From: a bacterium
Lineage (GTDB): Bacteria > Bacillota_I > Bacilli_A > Izemoplasmatales > UBA1188
Reading direction: 5' to 3'
Length of the DNA: 52,068 nt
Assembly (NCBI GenBank): GCA_017960565.1
Contig: JAGCYY010000011.1
Location: forward strand, 1-52,068
Part shown: piece by piece, positions 33,846 to 42,232 of the stretch
How the letters are laid out: every line of letters starts with the position of its first letter
Position numbering within the stretch: position 1 is the stretch's first letter
Notes under the pieces: generated by a model
Told to the model about the DNA's origin: nothing
Database searches by the model: none
What the model saw: only the letters and a program-made list of their open reading frames with translations
Program-made: the position numbers and the translations under genes

Positions 33846-34334
33846 TTATATGCTGCTATAAATAGAATATTCCTTATTCTTTACATCAATGTTATTTAAA
33901 CAATTTGCTAAACTACGAACAAAGCCTAATAGTGTTTCATAATTACCCCATCCATTTTCTGGATTATATTTTTCTAATTTCTTCTTATTCTTTATAAGAA
34001 GTTCTAAGGACTTATTAATATAATTTACATATTTTTCATCGACATATTTAAATCCCAAGTCACTTGGATGCCATAACAACAAATATAAATTTATATTATT
34101 ATCTAGGATGATATGTTCTGCCATTTCACTTAAATTATGAGTCATATGTCTATTAAAAATATAGTTATCCACATATTCATATTCATAGATATGACTAATA
34201 TCACGATTAGGAAAATACTTTTTTACTTCTTCTATTGTTTTAAGTTCTTTATTCATCCCATTTTCTCTGATGTAAACTCCAGTAGTTCGATGTTTGATTT
34301 TTTCACTTGTTTCGATATATAGATCTAATCCCAT
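33846..34334 (-). CDS. Hypothetical protein (MGLDLYIE type)
   Basis: Protein of 162 residues. The MGLDLYIE opening is shared by a set of small uncharacterised proteins often seen in prophages and mobile regions. The rest is charged and aromatic (SHIYEYEYVDNYIFNRHM, LYLLLWHPSDLGFKYV), probably a small alpha/beta fold. GAGAGG precedes the start. First gene of the three-gene unit with the 200-residue protein and phosphoesterase, divergent from the XRE regulator. Function unknown. Confidence 0.65.
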   Translation of the reverse strand: MGLDLYIETSEKIKHRTTGVYIRENGMNKELKTIEEVKKYFPNRDISHIYEYEYVDNYIFNRHMTHNLSEMAEHIILDNNINLYLLLWHPSDLGFKYVDEKYVNYINKSLELLIKNKKKLEKYNPENGWGNYETLLGFVRSLANCLNNIDVKNKEYSIYSSI

Positions 34335-34399
34335 TTTTTTCCTCTCTTTGCCTATTATAATTTTGCAATTAAGTAGCCAAATTTGTTTTATATATGTTA

Positions 34400-34501
34400 T
34401 TATTACATATAATATTATACTATGTAGTATTTAAATAGTCAACAAAAAATATATATTTTTTTCATATTTTTATTGATAAATTATTTATTACATATTATAA
34501 T
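34400..34501. promoter_or_regulatory. Divergent regulatory region with paired XRE-operator candidates
   Basis: The plus-strand promoter of the XRE gene is nearly perfect: -35 TTGATA (34473-34478), 17 bp, -10 TATAAT (34496-34501). Two copies of TTATTACATAT followed by ATAAT/TATAAT occur at 34400-34416 and 34485-34501. The second covers the -10. They are natural candidates for binding by the XRE protein, which would control itself and the leftward three-gene unit. Confidence 0.6.
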
Positions 34502-34523
34502 ATATTTGAGGTGATTAACATAA

Positions 34524-34889
34524 ATGTCATTTGGAGAACAATTAACAAAACTAAGAAAAAGGAATAATCTTACACAAATAGAACTTGCAGATACTGTAGG
34601 TGTTAAACAATATGTCATTTCTGCTTGGGAAAACGATAGAACTGAACCCAATATTTCACAATTATCAAAATTAGGTGATCTTTTTGGTGTTTCCATTGAT
34701 TATCTTATTGATAAAGAAGTCATCATCGCTATAAATGAAGAACAATTCATAAAAACGATAGAAAACATCAATAAAGATGTTAACGATGAATTTATTAAAA
34801 CGATTCATTCATTATGTGATGACTTGCCAGACAATAAAAAAGAAAAGATGCTAAATGTAATTAAAGCATCTACAGAATTAATAAAATAA
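34524..34889 (+). CDS. XRE-family helix-turn-helix regulator
   Basis: DNA-binding protein of 121 residues. The HTH domain (about 1-66) reads FGEQLTKLRKRNNLTQIELADTVGVKQYVISAWENDRTEPNISQLSKLGDLFGVSIDYLID, with all hallmarks of the Cro/C1 type. The C-terminal 50 residues form a helical tail (VNDEFIKTIHSLCDDL) that may dimerise. GAGGTG ribosome site 7 bases before ATG; the leader is very short. Convergent-free, with its own terminator. It is divergent from the MGLDLYIE/phosphoesterase unit and probably represses it. Confidence 0.9.
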   Translation: MSFGEQLTKLRKRNNLTQIELADTVGVKQYVISAWENDRTEPNISQLSKLGDLFGVSIDYLIDKEVIIAINEEQFIKTIENINKDVNDEFIKTIHSLCDDLPDNKKEKMLNVIKASTELIK

Positions 34890-34919
34890 ACTCTTAGAAC
34901 CACAATGGTCTAAGAGTTT
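34888..34919 (+). terminator. Terminator of the XRE gene
   Basis: Perfect stem AAACTCTTAGA/TCTAAGAGTTT starting at the stop codon, loop of 10 bases, then a T run. Confidence 0.85.
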
Positions 34920-34990
34920 TTTTGATAGTTTTAATGTCTCGACTATCTATTGCGACGTAAGTGAAATTTACTAAGAAAACATATAAATTA

Positions 34991-35752
34991 TTAGCCTTCA
35001 AACCATAGTTTTCCATCGATTACTATCGATTTTGCTTTAATGTTTTTACCATATTCATCACTATCTCCGTATTCAATTATTTTGTGGCATATATGGTCAA
35101 AAATTTCTCTAATATTATTTAATTTTAAGTACTCATTCTTTTCATTATAAAAGTCAATAAAAGTTTTATATGCAACAAGAAAATACTTATTATTAAACTC
35201 ATCAGTAAGTTCTATTTCTGGTTCACAATCATATGAAATCATATAATTTACATTAAAAATGAATATTTCTTTTTTGGCGTCAAATTTTTGCTCTTCATCA
35301 AATTCTTCTTCTAATAGACTTGGCATGTTCTTATACAATACATCCAAACAATAATAGCATTTTCCTTCTATAAAAGAAGCAATGAAACTATTATTATCAA
35401 CTATTATTTTATCGCCATAAAAATCTTCTACTTTGACTTTTGATTTATAAAAAGCATCATAACCTGCAAAATTACTAATAAATTCTTTTACACTAATCCA
35501 ATCATCCCTATAATTATTAAAATCACATAGAATATCATCAACAGGGATAATTTCTAATTCTTTTTCTCGATGCTTCCATGGAATAAAAACTAGTGAACAC
35601 AATTTTTTCTTTGGTTTAGTTTTTTTTGAATACCATGTATGACCAAAAAACTTATGTCGCTTTTCTATTGTTTCACACACTTCCCACATAAAACATGCAA
35701 GAGGTATACATTCAATTAATGTATCGCCATATATAGCTTTTACTTTATCCAT
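34991..35752 (-). CDS. Hypothetical protein, accessory region
   Basis: Protein of 253 residues, soluble, acidic. Segments include IECIPLACFMWEVCETIEKRHKFFGHTWYSKKTKPKK, CSLVFIPWKHREKELEIIPVDDILCDFNNYRDDW and NSFIASFIEGKCYYCLDVLYKNMPSLLEEEFDEE. No motif I can assign. The ATG at 35752 is 13 bases from AGGAGG, longer than usual; a TTG four codons upstream is nearly on top of the site, so the true start is uncertain. Monocistronic. Confidence 0.6.
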   Translation of the reverse strand: MDKVKAIYGDTLIECIPLACFMWEVCETIEKRHKFFGHTWYSKKTKPKKKLCSLVFIPWKHREKELEIIPVDDILCDFNNYRDDWISVKEFISNFAGYDAFYKSKVKVEDFYGDKIIVDNNSFIASFIEGKCYYCLDVLYKNMPSLLEEEFDEEQKFDAKKEIFIFNVNYMISYDCEPEIELTDEFNNKYFLVAYKTFIDFYNEKNEYLKLNNIREIFDHICHKIIEYGDSDEYGKNIKAKSIVIDGKLWFEG

Positions 35753-35770
35753 GTAAAAACTCAAACCTCC

Positions 35771-35902
35771 TTACAATATTTTTATAATTTCTTGTTTTAT
35801 CGCTTTGATATGTTCCGCAATACTAAGCCCGAAATTACCTCGACTTTCTTTATATGCACGAACCCAACTGGGAAATAATAGAATAATTAAAACGTAACAA
35901 AT
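35771..35902 (-). pseudogene. Possible truncated gene end next to an IS21-like end
   Basis: A stop-terminated open frame of 43 codons without any ATG. Its C-terminal translation VRAYKESRGNFGLSIAEHIKAIKQEI looks protein-like. It stops right before the ribosome binding site of the gene at 35752. It may be the 3' remnant of a gene once joined to the region now broken by the IS-like end at 35969-36043. Confidence 0.3.
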
Positions 35903-35968
35903 CTATTATGATTCACATAAGCCGTTCATACAAAATGGTATATCAGATAAAAATAATAAGTAAATACG

Positions 35969-36043
35969 TTTGCACCAATTTCATAGCGACTTTTATACTA
36001 TTTTGCACCAATTTCATAGTGAGTTTTGGCTGCTGGCGCAACA
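35969..36043. mobile_element. Solitary IS21-like terminus with internal direct repeats
   Basis: Two copies of TTTGCACCAATTTCATAG start at 35969 and 36002 (33-bp period, 24 of 26 bases alike including the following GYGASTTTT). They are followed by GGCTGCTGGCGCAACA (36028-36043). Read on the minus strand this begins TGTTGCGCCAGCAGCC with CTATGAAATTGGTGCAAA repeats inside, the usual plan of IS21-family ends. No istA or istB gene is present, so this is a relic. Confidence 0.5.
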
Positions 36044-36072
36044 AAGCAACATACATAATTTAATACTTGTAA

Positions 36073-37122
36073 TCATTCAAACTCTTGCTGCAATAATATA
36101 TATTCTTTAAAACGAGGTAAAGCAAAGCTAAGTTTTCCCCACCCATTTTTAACTAGTATTCCTTTTTTTAGAAGTTTGTCCCTATATTGCGAAATATTCT
36201 CTTTATTCATTTTTAGATTCTCCATAATATTTGAAATACTACCATCATCAATTTTTGATAACGCGTTGACGATCATTTTTTCTTTATCAGGCAAATCAAA
36301 ATATATTTTTTCATATACATACTCCCTCAAATATCGATCAAACTCTTTTAAAACATTACCATCTAGTTTCTTTTTATTTTGTTCAAACAAAACATATCCT
36401 AAAACTTGATATGCAAACGCATAACCATTTGTAAGCTTTGATAAAATAATAGCATCTTCTTTCGATACTTCAAATACATCTTCAAAAGACTCAGCTATAC
36501 TCATAAGGCTTAATGATCCAATATTTATTTGCGGTGCACGATACAAAAAAGTAAGCGATTTTTCATTTTGTAAATTCCTTACATTTTCATATAGTCCCGT
36601 CATCAATAAAAATAATGGATAATCTTTGCGGATAAATATTTGATATTGTTGAACAAACGTTTTAACATTTTGATTATTAGACACATCATCTACACAAATT
36701 AAAACTTTCTTGTTTTTCTTCATCAAGACATCAAACATTTTTTCAAGTAAAGTGATAACATTAGATATTGGATTTTCTCCGCTTAATGTTATTGAAATAC
36801 CCTTAAAAGAAAAACTAAAATCCTTTTTTACAAATTTGTATTTATATTTGCACTTTTCATAAATACTTGAAGCTAAGTACTCGAGCATATCAGTTTCAGG
36901 ATTGAGTTCTACTACTACCCAATCATCTATTTCATCAAAATACTTACATAATCTTGTAAGCAACACAGTCTTACCAGATCCTCTTACACCAGTAATAAGT
37001 GTAGTAGTAGACGATGGATTAAGAGATAAGAACTTATCTTTTATCTCATCAAAGATACTAGAATTTGAAATAATTGTTTTAGGCTCTTTACCAAATGTCA
37101 AAGAAAAAGGATTTTGCTTCAT
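36073..37122 (-). CDS. P-loop ATPase with C-terminal winged helix (archaeal-ATPase/AAA-like)
   Basis: Protein of 349 residues. Walker A is GVRGSGKTVLLTRL (about 45-52), Walker B is VLICVDDVSNN, and LLMTGLYENVRNLQNEKS with FLYRAPQINIGSLSLMSIAESFEDVF gives the sensor and lid of the AAA/STAND-like ATPase_2 family. A winged-helix tail (about 280-345, ALSKIDDGSISNIMENLKMNKENISQYRDKLLKKGIL) should bind DNA. ATG at 37122 follows GGAG by 6 bases. Tandem repeats with four TCATACTTT half-sites cover its promoter. Function unknown; an autoregulated toxin-like or defence ATPase is possible. Confidence 0.8.
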   Translation of the reverse strand: MKQNPFSLTFGKEPKTIISNSSIFDEIKDKFLSLNPSSTTTLITGVRGSGKTVLLTRLCKYFDEIDDWVVVELNPETDMLEYLASSIYEKCKYKYKFVKKDFSFSFKGISITLSGENPISNVITLLEKMFDVLMKKNKKVLICVDDVSNNQNVKTFVQQYQIFIRKDYPLFLLMTGLYENVRNLQNEKSLTFLYRAPQINIGSLSLMSIAESFEDVFEVSKEDAIILSKLTNGYAFAYQVLGYVLFEQNKKKLDGNVLKEFDRYLREYVYEKIYFDLPDKEKMIVNALSKIDDGSISNIMENLKMNKENISQYRDKLLKKGILVKNGWGKLSFALPRFKEYILLQQEFE

Positions 37123-37131
37123 AATATTCTC

Positions 37132-37184
37132 CATTCATACTTTATCATACTTTTATTTTTCATTCATACTTTATCATACTTTTA
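37132..37184. repeat. Tandem 24-bp repeats before the second ATPase
   Basis: CATTCATACTTTATCATAC... occurs at 37132-37155 and, identical over 24 bases, at 37161-37184 (29-bp period). Each copy holds two CATACTTT half-sites 11 bp apart, making four in total. They overlie the presumed promoter and reach the ribosome binding site. Confidence 0.75.
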
Positions 37185-37204
37185 ATATAAAATCAAGTTT
37201 TATT

Positions 37205-37434
37205 TACAAAAAAATGCCGAATTATAATCCAGCATTTCTTGTTTTGTTATGTTTCGTTTAACTTCTTATTACTATGTAATAAGAAGTTAATGCTTTTTTT
37301 ACTTTTTAGTGTTCCCAGCCCGGTTCGTTAACGCGCAGACACTTTCGACGATAGCATTTTAGTCGGCTATCCTAGAAAACATATCAAATAATTTATAACT
37401 TTTTCATAGCCTATTAGTTTTTAACCTAATACAA
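37205..37434. terminator. Gap with two hairpins
   Basis: A leftward hairpin near 37210-37236 (AAATGC with G-U pairs, then seven T) may end transcription from the membrane-protein gene at 37435. A perfect 12-bp stem AACTTCTTATTA/TAATAAGAAGTT (37260-37288) is followed by T runs on the plus strand. No gene is visible in the rest. Confidence 0.5.
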
Positions 37435-38343
37435 TTAATTAATAATTGAAATAATATGCCCCTCACCTACAATTTTATTTCCTTCCCTAATTGTAAATTC
37501 GGTTTTTTCTTTCAATAACTCATATATTTCCAAATCATAAATTGTTCTTATTTTTGCTTCGCCAGTTAAATCAAACTCACTAAAGTTTGATGATTCAAAA
37601 ATTATACCGAGATAATCTTTTGTTCCCTTGATTACCAAATGTGGCATATAGTTACCACTATTTAAATCAGGAAAAGTATCCCTTTTATCACCATAGAATT
37701 TACATTCAATATCATATCGAATTACATTATGATTTTTGAATGCCATTTTATCTTTTATAAAACAAATATCTTTATAATTTCTAAAATAATTAATATACTT
37801 TTCGTCTACCGCATCAATGCTTTCTAAATCTTCAGCAGATAAATTCTCTAGTTCTTTTTCATATAGTGTCTCAAGTTGATATCTTGTTGTTTGAGCATAA
37901 TCTAACATTGCTTTAAACACTTTATTATCAGAATCAATTATATTAGTATTTCTTCGATATTTCATATTCTTTTCTTCATTTTTCCTTGATATATCAACAT
38001 ATATAATTCTTGCAAGTTCACTTATAACTGATAATATCATGAAAGAGAATGAGATTATTGCTCCCACTTTTGAAATATCGATACTAAATGATGTGAAAAA
38101 TACTGCTAGAAAAATAAATAGTTGAATATACGAAACAAAGAAAAACAGCACCTCCCAAATGGAATACCTATGAAAATGCTTGGGCTTAAAATAGATAAGT
38201 TTAAATATACCTTCTTTTTTTATTAAGCCATGGCTTTTATAGTGCATAGAAAATTGTCTGTTACCAGCTGTAATACAGTCAACTTGCAAGAACAAAAAAG
38301 ATGCAATTGTTGAATATAGCAAAAAAGCTTGTTCTGTAGTCAT
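37435..38343 (-). CDS. Membrane protein with C-terminal EF-Tu-domain-like beta barrel
   Basis: Protein of 302 residues. Three predicted helices (about 5-22, 60-85, 92-115) precede a cytosolic charged stretch (RKNEEKNMKYRR, then a coil at LYEKELENLSAEDLESID). The last 85 residues (MPHLVIKGTKDYLGIIFESSNFSEFDLTGEAKIRTIYDLEIY..EFTIREGNKIVGEGHIISI) resemble the C-terminal barrel of elongation factor Tu. GGAGA lies before the start. No transporter or enzyme family recognised. An odd membrane-tethered barrel, possibly binding a translation-related ligand or an unknown partner. Confidence 0.6.
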   Translation of the reverse strand: MTTEQAFLLYSTIASFLFLQVDCITAGNRQFSMHYKSHGLIKKEGIFKLIYFKPKHFHRYSIWEVLFFFVSYIQLFIFLAVFFTSFSIDISKVGAIISFSFMILSVISELARIIYVDISRKNEEKNMKYRRNTNIIDSDNKVFKAMLDYAQTTRYQLETLYEKELENLSAEDLESIDAVDEKYINYFRNYKDICFIKDKMAFKNHNVIRYDIECKFYGDKRDTFPDLNSGNYMPHLVIKGTKDYLGIIFESSNFSEFDLTGEAKIRTIYDLEIYELLKEKTEFTIREGNKIVGEGHIISIIN

Positions 38344-38403
38344 ATTTTTTCTCCATTTTTCTAATAATTCAATCTCTCTTAACCGATTTGTCCTTCCGTT
38401 AAA

Positions 38404-38425
38404 AAGTATTCACCGATGAATACTT
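38404..38425 (-). terminator. Terminator of the rlmD operon
   Basis: Perfect 9-bp stem AAGTATTCA/TGAATACTT, 4-base loop, then TTT on the minus strand, about 80 bases beyond the rlmD stop. Confidence 0.7.
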
Positions 38426-38506
38426 CTTGTATTCAACGTTTTTTTGGACATTTTTATAAAACATCATTTTTTCTTCTTTTTCTTGTTTTTTATACATTCA
38501 CTAACA

Positions 38507-39883
38507 TTATTTTTTGTTCTCGATTAACTGCCCAGTTCGCCAGAACAATTGGACGACCGTTTCAACATGGGCGGTTTCAGTAAAAAAGTCATATGGCCTT
38601 ATGTTTTTTACCTCATATTTATCAATTAGATCATTTAGGTTTTTTGCTAGTGTAGAAGAGTTACAGGAAATATAATAAATTTTCTTTGCGTTGATTTTGT
38701 TTAGTGCATCTATTACTTTAGGGTCTAAGCCACTACGAGGAGGGTCTAAAATAACGATATCGGGGTGGATGCCTTCTTCAATTAGTCTTGGAAATCTATT
38801 TTCAATTCTATCGCTGTAGAAAGTTATATTTGAAATGTCGTTTTCTCTGGCGATGATTCTCGCGTTTTTTATTGAATCACTATTTATGTCTACTGAGTAT
38901 ACGTGCTTAGCTTTTGTCGCAAAAAGAAGACCGAGAACCCCAATTCCTGAGTATCCATCGAAGACTATATCATCACTAGATATTTCATCTTCTAATACTC
39001 TTCTAAAAGCGTTTTCGCTTGATTTTTTATTTAATTGATAGAAAGATTTAGGGCTTAGACTTATTTTTAAACCTAGGCAATTATCATGAATATAGTTTCT
39101 ACCAACGATTATTTCTGTTATGTTACCAAAAATAGAGACGCTGCCCTTGTCTTGAATGCTGTAGGCAACGCTTTTTACTTCATCTATTGAGTTGTATATT
39201 TCTTCAGAAATAGTTTTTAATATATCTTTATACTCACTGACAATAAATGTGACTTGTGCTTCTTTTGATTCTTCTAATGCACGAACACAAAGATATTTTA
39301 GAATACCTCCATTTTTTGTTGTTGTTTGTTTATATTTTAATAAAACTGATAGAACTTTTTTATTTATCTTATTTACAAGTGGAGTTTGAATAGGACATTC
39401 GTCAATATAAATAAATTTATTTGTGTTTTCTTGATACAAACCTAGTGCTAGGCCAAAATTAGTATCTCTAAATGGCATTTGAGATTTGTTTCTATAGGCG
39501 ATTTCTGGTGATGGTTCAGTTAATTCTATTGTGGTTTTGGATAGATCTAATTTTGGGGTGTATCTTTTTAAAGAATTTATAAGTACCTGTCTTTTGATTT
39601 TAAGTTGTTCGTTCATTTTTATGTGCTGCATATTACATGCACCACACGATTCATAATATTTACAGAAAGGTTCTACTCTTCTATTAGATTTTTCTATGAA
39701 CGAATCGATAGATGCGACAAGATATTTGTCGTGAACTTCTTCTATTTTCGCATATATTCTTTCTTTTTGTATTGCGCCCTTCACAAAAACAGCTAGTTTG
39801 TTGTAGTAGCCTATTCCTTCGCCGTTTATTCCTGTCGTTTTGATATCTAAGACAATAACTGATCCTTTAATTATGTTAGCCAT
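38507..39883 (-). CDS. rlmD: 23S rRNA (uracil-C5)-methyltransferase, RlmD/RumA type
   Basis: SAM-dependent RNA methyltransferase of 458 residues acting on 23S rRNA uridine(s), probably U1939 and, as in Bacillus, perhaps U747. An N-terminal TRAM domain is followed by four cysteines of an iron-sulfur cluster (CKYYESCGACNMQHI, then ECPIQ), a SAM-binding motif VFDGYSGIGVLGLLFA, DPPRSGLDPKVI and the catalytic cysteine in YISCNSSTLAKNL. All key residues present. Starts 10 bases after the histidine kinase, so co-transcribed with that two-component system. Confidence 0.92.
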   Translation of the reverse strand: MANIIKGSVIVLDIKTTGINGEGIGYYNKLAVFVKGAIQKERIYAKIEEVHDKYLVASIDSFIEKSNRRVEPFCKYYESCGACNMQHIKMNEQLKIKRQVLINSLKRYTPKLDLSKTTIELTEPSPEIAYRNKSQMPFRDTNFGLALGLYQENTNKFIYIDECPIQTPLVNKINKKVLSVLLKYKQTTTKNGGILKYLCVRALEESKEAQVTFIVSEYKDILKTISEEIYNSIDEVKSVAYSIQDKGSVSIFGNITEIIVGRNYIHDNCLGLKISLSPKSFYQLNKKSSENAFRRVLEDEISSDDIVFDGYSGIGVLGLLFATKAKHVYSVDINSDSIKNARIIARENDISNITFYSDRIENRFPRLIEEGIHPDIVILDPPRSGLDPKVIDALNKINAKKIYYISCNSSTLAKNLNDLIDKYEVKNIRPYDFFTETAHVETVVQLFWRTGQLIENKK

Positions 39884-39893
39884 ATAGTCACCA

Positions 39894-41408
39894 TTATTCT
39901 TTCTCTTTGATTTTGTTTAGATTTAGTTCGTAATAAAATACAACTCCATCTTCTTCATTATAAGTTCCAAAATCATTGCCATATGTGTTCATTATTGATT
40001 TAACTATGGCAAGGCCTAGTCCAGATCCTCCATATTTCCTACTTCTAGATTTATCAATCTTATAAAAAGATTCCCAAATCAATTTTTGATTTTCAGAACT
40101 TATATTTTCGCCTGTGTTTTTAATAGAAATACGATATTTATCTTTTATTGTTTTACCGATGATGGTGATTTGTTTTCTTTCATCAACATGATTTAAAGCA
40201 TTCATAAAGAAATTATTAAATACTGTTTGCATCATTTCAAAATCACCATTTACAGTCTGATCATCCACATCAACTGTTAGAGATATTTCTTTTTCTTTTA
40301 ATTTTAGTTCGTTTGGTCTTAGGCTGTCTTCTACTAATTCTTTTATTTGGAAATCTTCTTCATCTAAGCTTAAGAATCCTGATTCTATTTGTGTAAATTT
40401 TAAAAGATCTCTAACTAGTTTGTTCATTTTTAGAGATTCGTCAATGATGATGTCAGTATAATTGTTTACATCATCTTGAGTTAAACCTTCTAATTTTAAC
40501 GCTTCAGCATAACCGCCTATTATCGATATTGGTGTTTTAAGTTCGTGAGAAACATCGGATATAAATTGTTCTCTCAGTTTGTTTACTCTTTCCTTAAGTT
40601 TTATATCTTGTTCAAGTTTGGTGTTTGCCTCTGTGAGTTTTTTGATTGATTTTTCTAGCTCATCAGACATCTTGTTGATGGAAATTGCTAACTGACCGAT
40701 TTCGTCTTTTGATTCTATTTCTAATTTTGATGAAAAGTCTAGATTAGCCATTTTTCTTGTCTTAATTTCCGCTTCTTTGATTGGCTTTACAAGTCTTCTA
40801 GATAAGAAGAACACTATTATTATTGATACAGCTAAAACAATGGCAGTTACATAGAGTGTAAAAAGATTAAATATACCCATGCTGCCCCTAATTGATATGT
40901 ATGATGTATAAACTAGGAGATACCCTAAAACAACACCTTCTTTTGAGACCTTGCCGACAACAGCAATGTTTGTCACGTCTTTTTCAACATCATCACTATC
41001 AATAAATTCAACTTGAATACCACTATCATCAACATATGTAGCTAATTTTTCAGCGTTATCTAACCTAATTTGTTTGTTGTTTTCGTCTTTTACTATCAGA
41101 CCTTTTAAAGATCTTATTGGTACCCCTGGCCCTAATGTAACGTTTTCACCATTATCATCAAATAAATAGATTATAGTTCCTGTGTTTTGTGAAACACTCA
41201 TTATGCCAGATATCATACCTATTGTATTTATGCCATCATCGCTTTCAATGACATAATCTCTTGCAGAATTATAGGCATTAATTAAATCTCTTTGTTTTTC
41301 GTGCAAATAAAACTTGTCCGCAAAAAGATTATCAACGAGTACTATTAAAGCAGCGAAAGAAATTAAAACCCCAATAAATGTGAGCATTAATTTCTTATTA
41401 AGACTCAT
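39894..41408 (-). CDS. Membrane sensor histidine kinase
   Basis: Sensor kinase of 504 residues. Two membrane helices (about 7-27 and 185-205) enclose an outside sensor domain of about 155 residues. HAMP (about 205-258), HisKA with FISDVSHELKTPISIIGG (phosphorylated His about 290), and HATPase_c with the N box in FNNFFMNALNH, G1 IKNTGENI and G2 GGSGLGLAIV. It should phosphorylate the adjacent OmpR-type regulator, whose 3' end it overlaps by 11 bases. The signal is unknown; the sensor resembles Gram-positive cell-envelope kinases. Confidence 0.92.
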   Translation of the reverse strand: MSLNKKLMLTFIGVLISFAALIVLVDNLFADKFYLHEKQRDLINAYNSARDYVIESDDGINTIGMISGIMSVSQNTGTIIYLFDDNGENVTLGPGVPIRSLKGLIVKDENNKQIRLDNAEKLATYVDDSGIQVEFIDSDDVEKDVTNIAVVGKVSKEGVVLGYLLVYTSYISIRGSMGIFNLFTLYVTAIVLAVSIIIVFFLSRRLVKPIKEAEIKTRKMANLDFSSKLEIESKDEIGQLAISINKMSDELEKSIKKLTEANTKLEQDIKLKERVNKLREQFISDVSHELKTPISIIGGYAEALKLEGLTQDDVNNYTDIIIDESLKMNKLVRDLLKFTQIESGFLSLDEEDFQIKELVEDSLRPNELKLKEKEISLTVDVDDQTVNGDFEMMQTVFNNFFMNALNHVDERKQITIIGKTIKDKYRISIKNTGENISSENQKLIWESFYKIDKSRSRKYGGSGLGLAIVKSIMNTYGNDFGTYNEEDGVVFYYELNLNKIKEKE

Positions 41409-42105
41409 TTTCTTGGCCTTCTTTTTCGTATTTAGTTTCTAGTTTATATCCTATGCTTCTAACTGTAGATATGTATCTTGATGCATCTTTGAGTTTTGCT
41501 CTAAGTTGTTTTACGTGAGTGTCTACTGTCCTTAGATCACCATAATAATCATAGTTCCAAACATAATTTAATATTTTATCTCTTGATAAAGCGATACCTT
41601 TGTTGTCGATAAAACATTTTAATAATTCATATTCTTTTGGTGTGAGTTGTATCTCTTCACCATTTACATATACTTCTCTTGCAGCCGAATTGACTTTAAT
41701 AATTCCAAATTCAATAGATTTGTTGTTGTCTTCTTGCCCTTTTATTAGCTTTTCACATCTTGCCAGTAAGATGTTTGGAGAAAATGGTTTTGTAACATAA
41801 TCGTCTGCACCAAGTCTAAAACCTCTTAGCTGACTTTCTTCCTCAGCTTTTGCAGTTAGCATTACTACTGGAACGCTAGATGCTTCTTTGATTTTTTCAA
41901 GCACAGTCCATCCAGAATATTTAGGCATCATAACATCTAATATTACTAGATTAATTTTGGTTTTGCCAGAGAAAAATATTTCGAGCGCTTCTTCTCCATC
42001 TTGTGCTTCTAAACATCTATATCCGAGTTTTTTTGTGAAAAACTCACATAATAATTTACGAATTCTAAGTTCGTCATCAGCTATTAATACATTTACTTGT
42101 TTCAT
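41398..42105 (-). CDS. OmpR-family response regulator
   Basis: Transcription factor of 235 residues. Receiver domain (about 1-120) with acidic pair DDELRI, phospho-acceptor Asp in VILDVMMPKYSG, and VVMLTAKAEE and DDYVTKPF; winged-helix output (about 130-230) with LTPKEYELLKCFIDN and RTVDTHVKQLRAKL. The ATG at 42105 follows GGAGA, while the upstream in-frame ATG lacks a site. Just upstream is an inverted repeat (TCTATCATA/TATGATAGA within 42127-42172) that may be its own operator. First gene of the regulator-kinase-rlmD unit. Confidence 0.92.
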   Translation of the reverse strand: MKQVNVLIADDELRIRKLLCEFFTKKLGYRCLEAQDGEEALEIFFSGKTKINLVILDVMMPKYSGWTVLEKIKEASSVPVVMLTAKAEEESQLRGFRLGADDYVTKPFSPNILLARCEKLIKGQEDNNKSIEFGIIKVNSAAREVYVNGEEIQLTPKEYELLKCFIDNKGIALSRDKILNYVWNYDYYGDLRTVDTHVKQLRAKLKDASRYISTVRSIGYKLETKYEKEGQENES

Positions 42106-42205
42106 ATATAATTTCTCCTTTTTATTATCTATCATAATTATATCATATTATACTTTATAAATATGATAGAAATGTGATGTTTTTATATATAAAATACGAA
42201 CAAAA

Positions 42206-42232
42206 AAGCAAAACCTTTTGTTGGTTTTGCTT
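42206..42232 (-). terminator. Terminator of dut
   Basis: Perfect 10-bp stem AAGCAAAACC/GGTTTTGCTT, 7-base loop, then TTTT on the minus strand, overlapping the dut stop codon. Confidence 0.85.
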
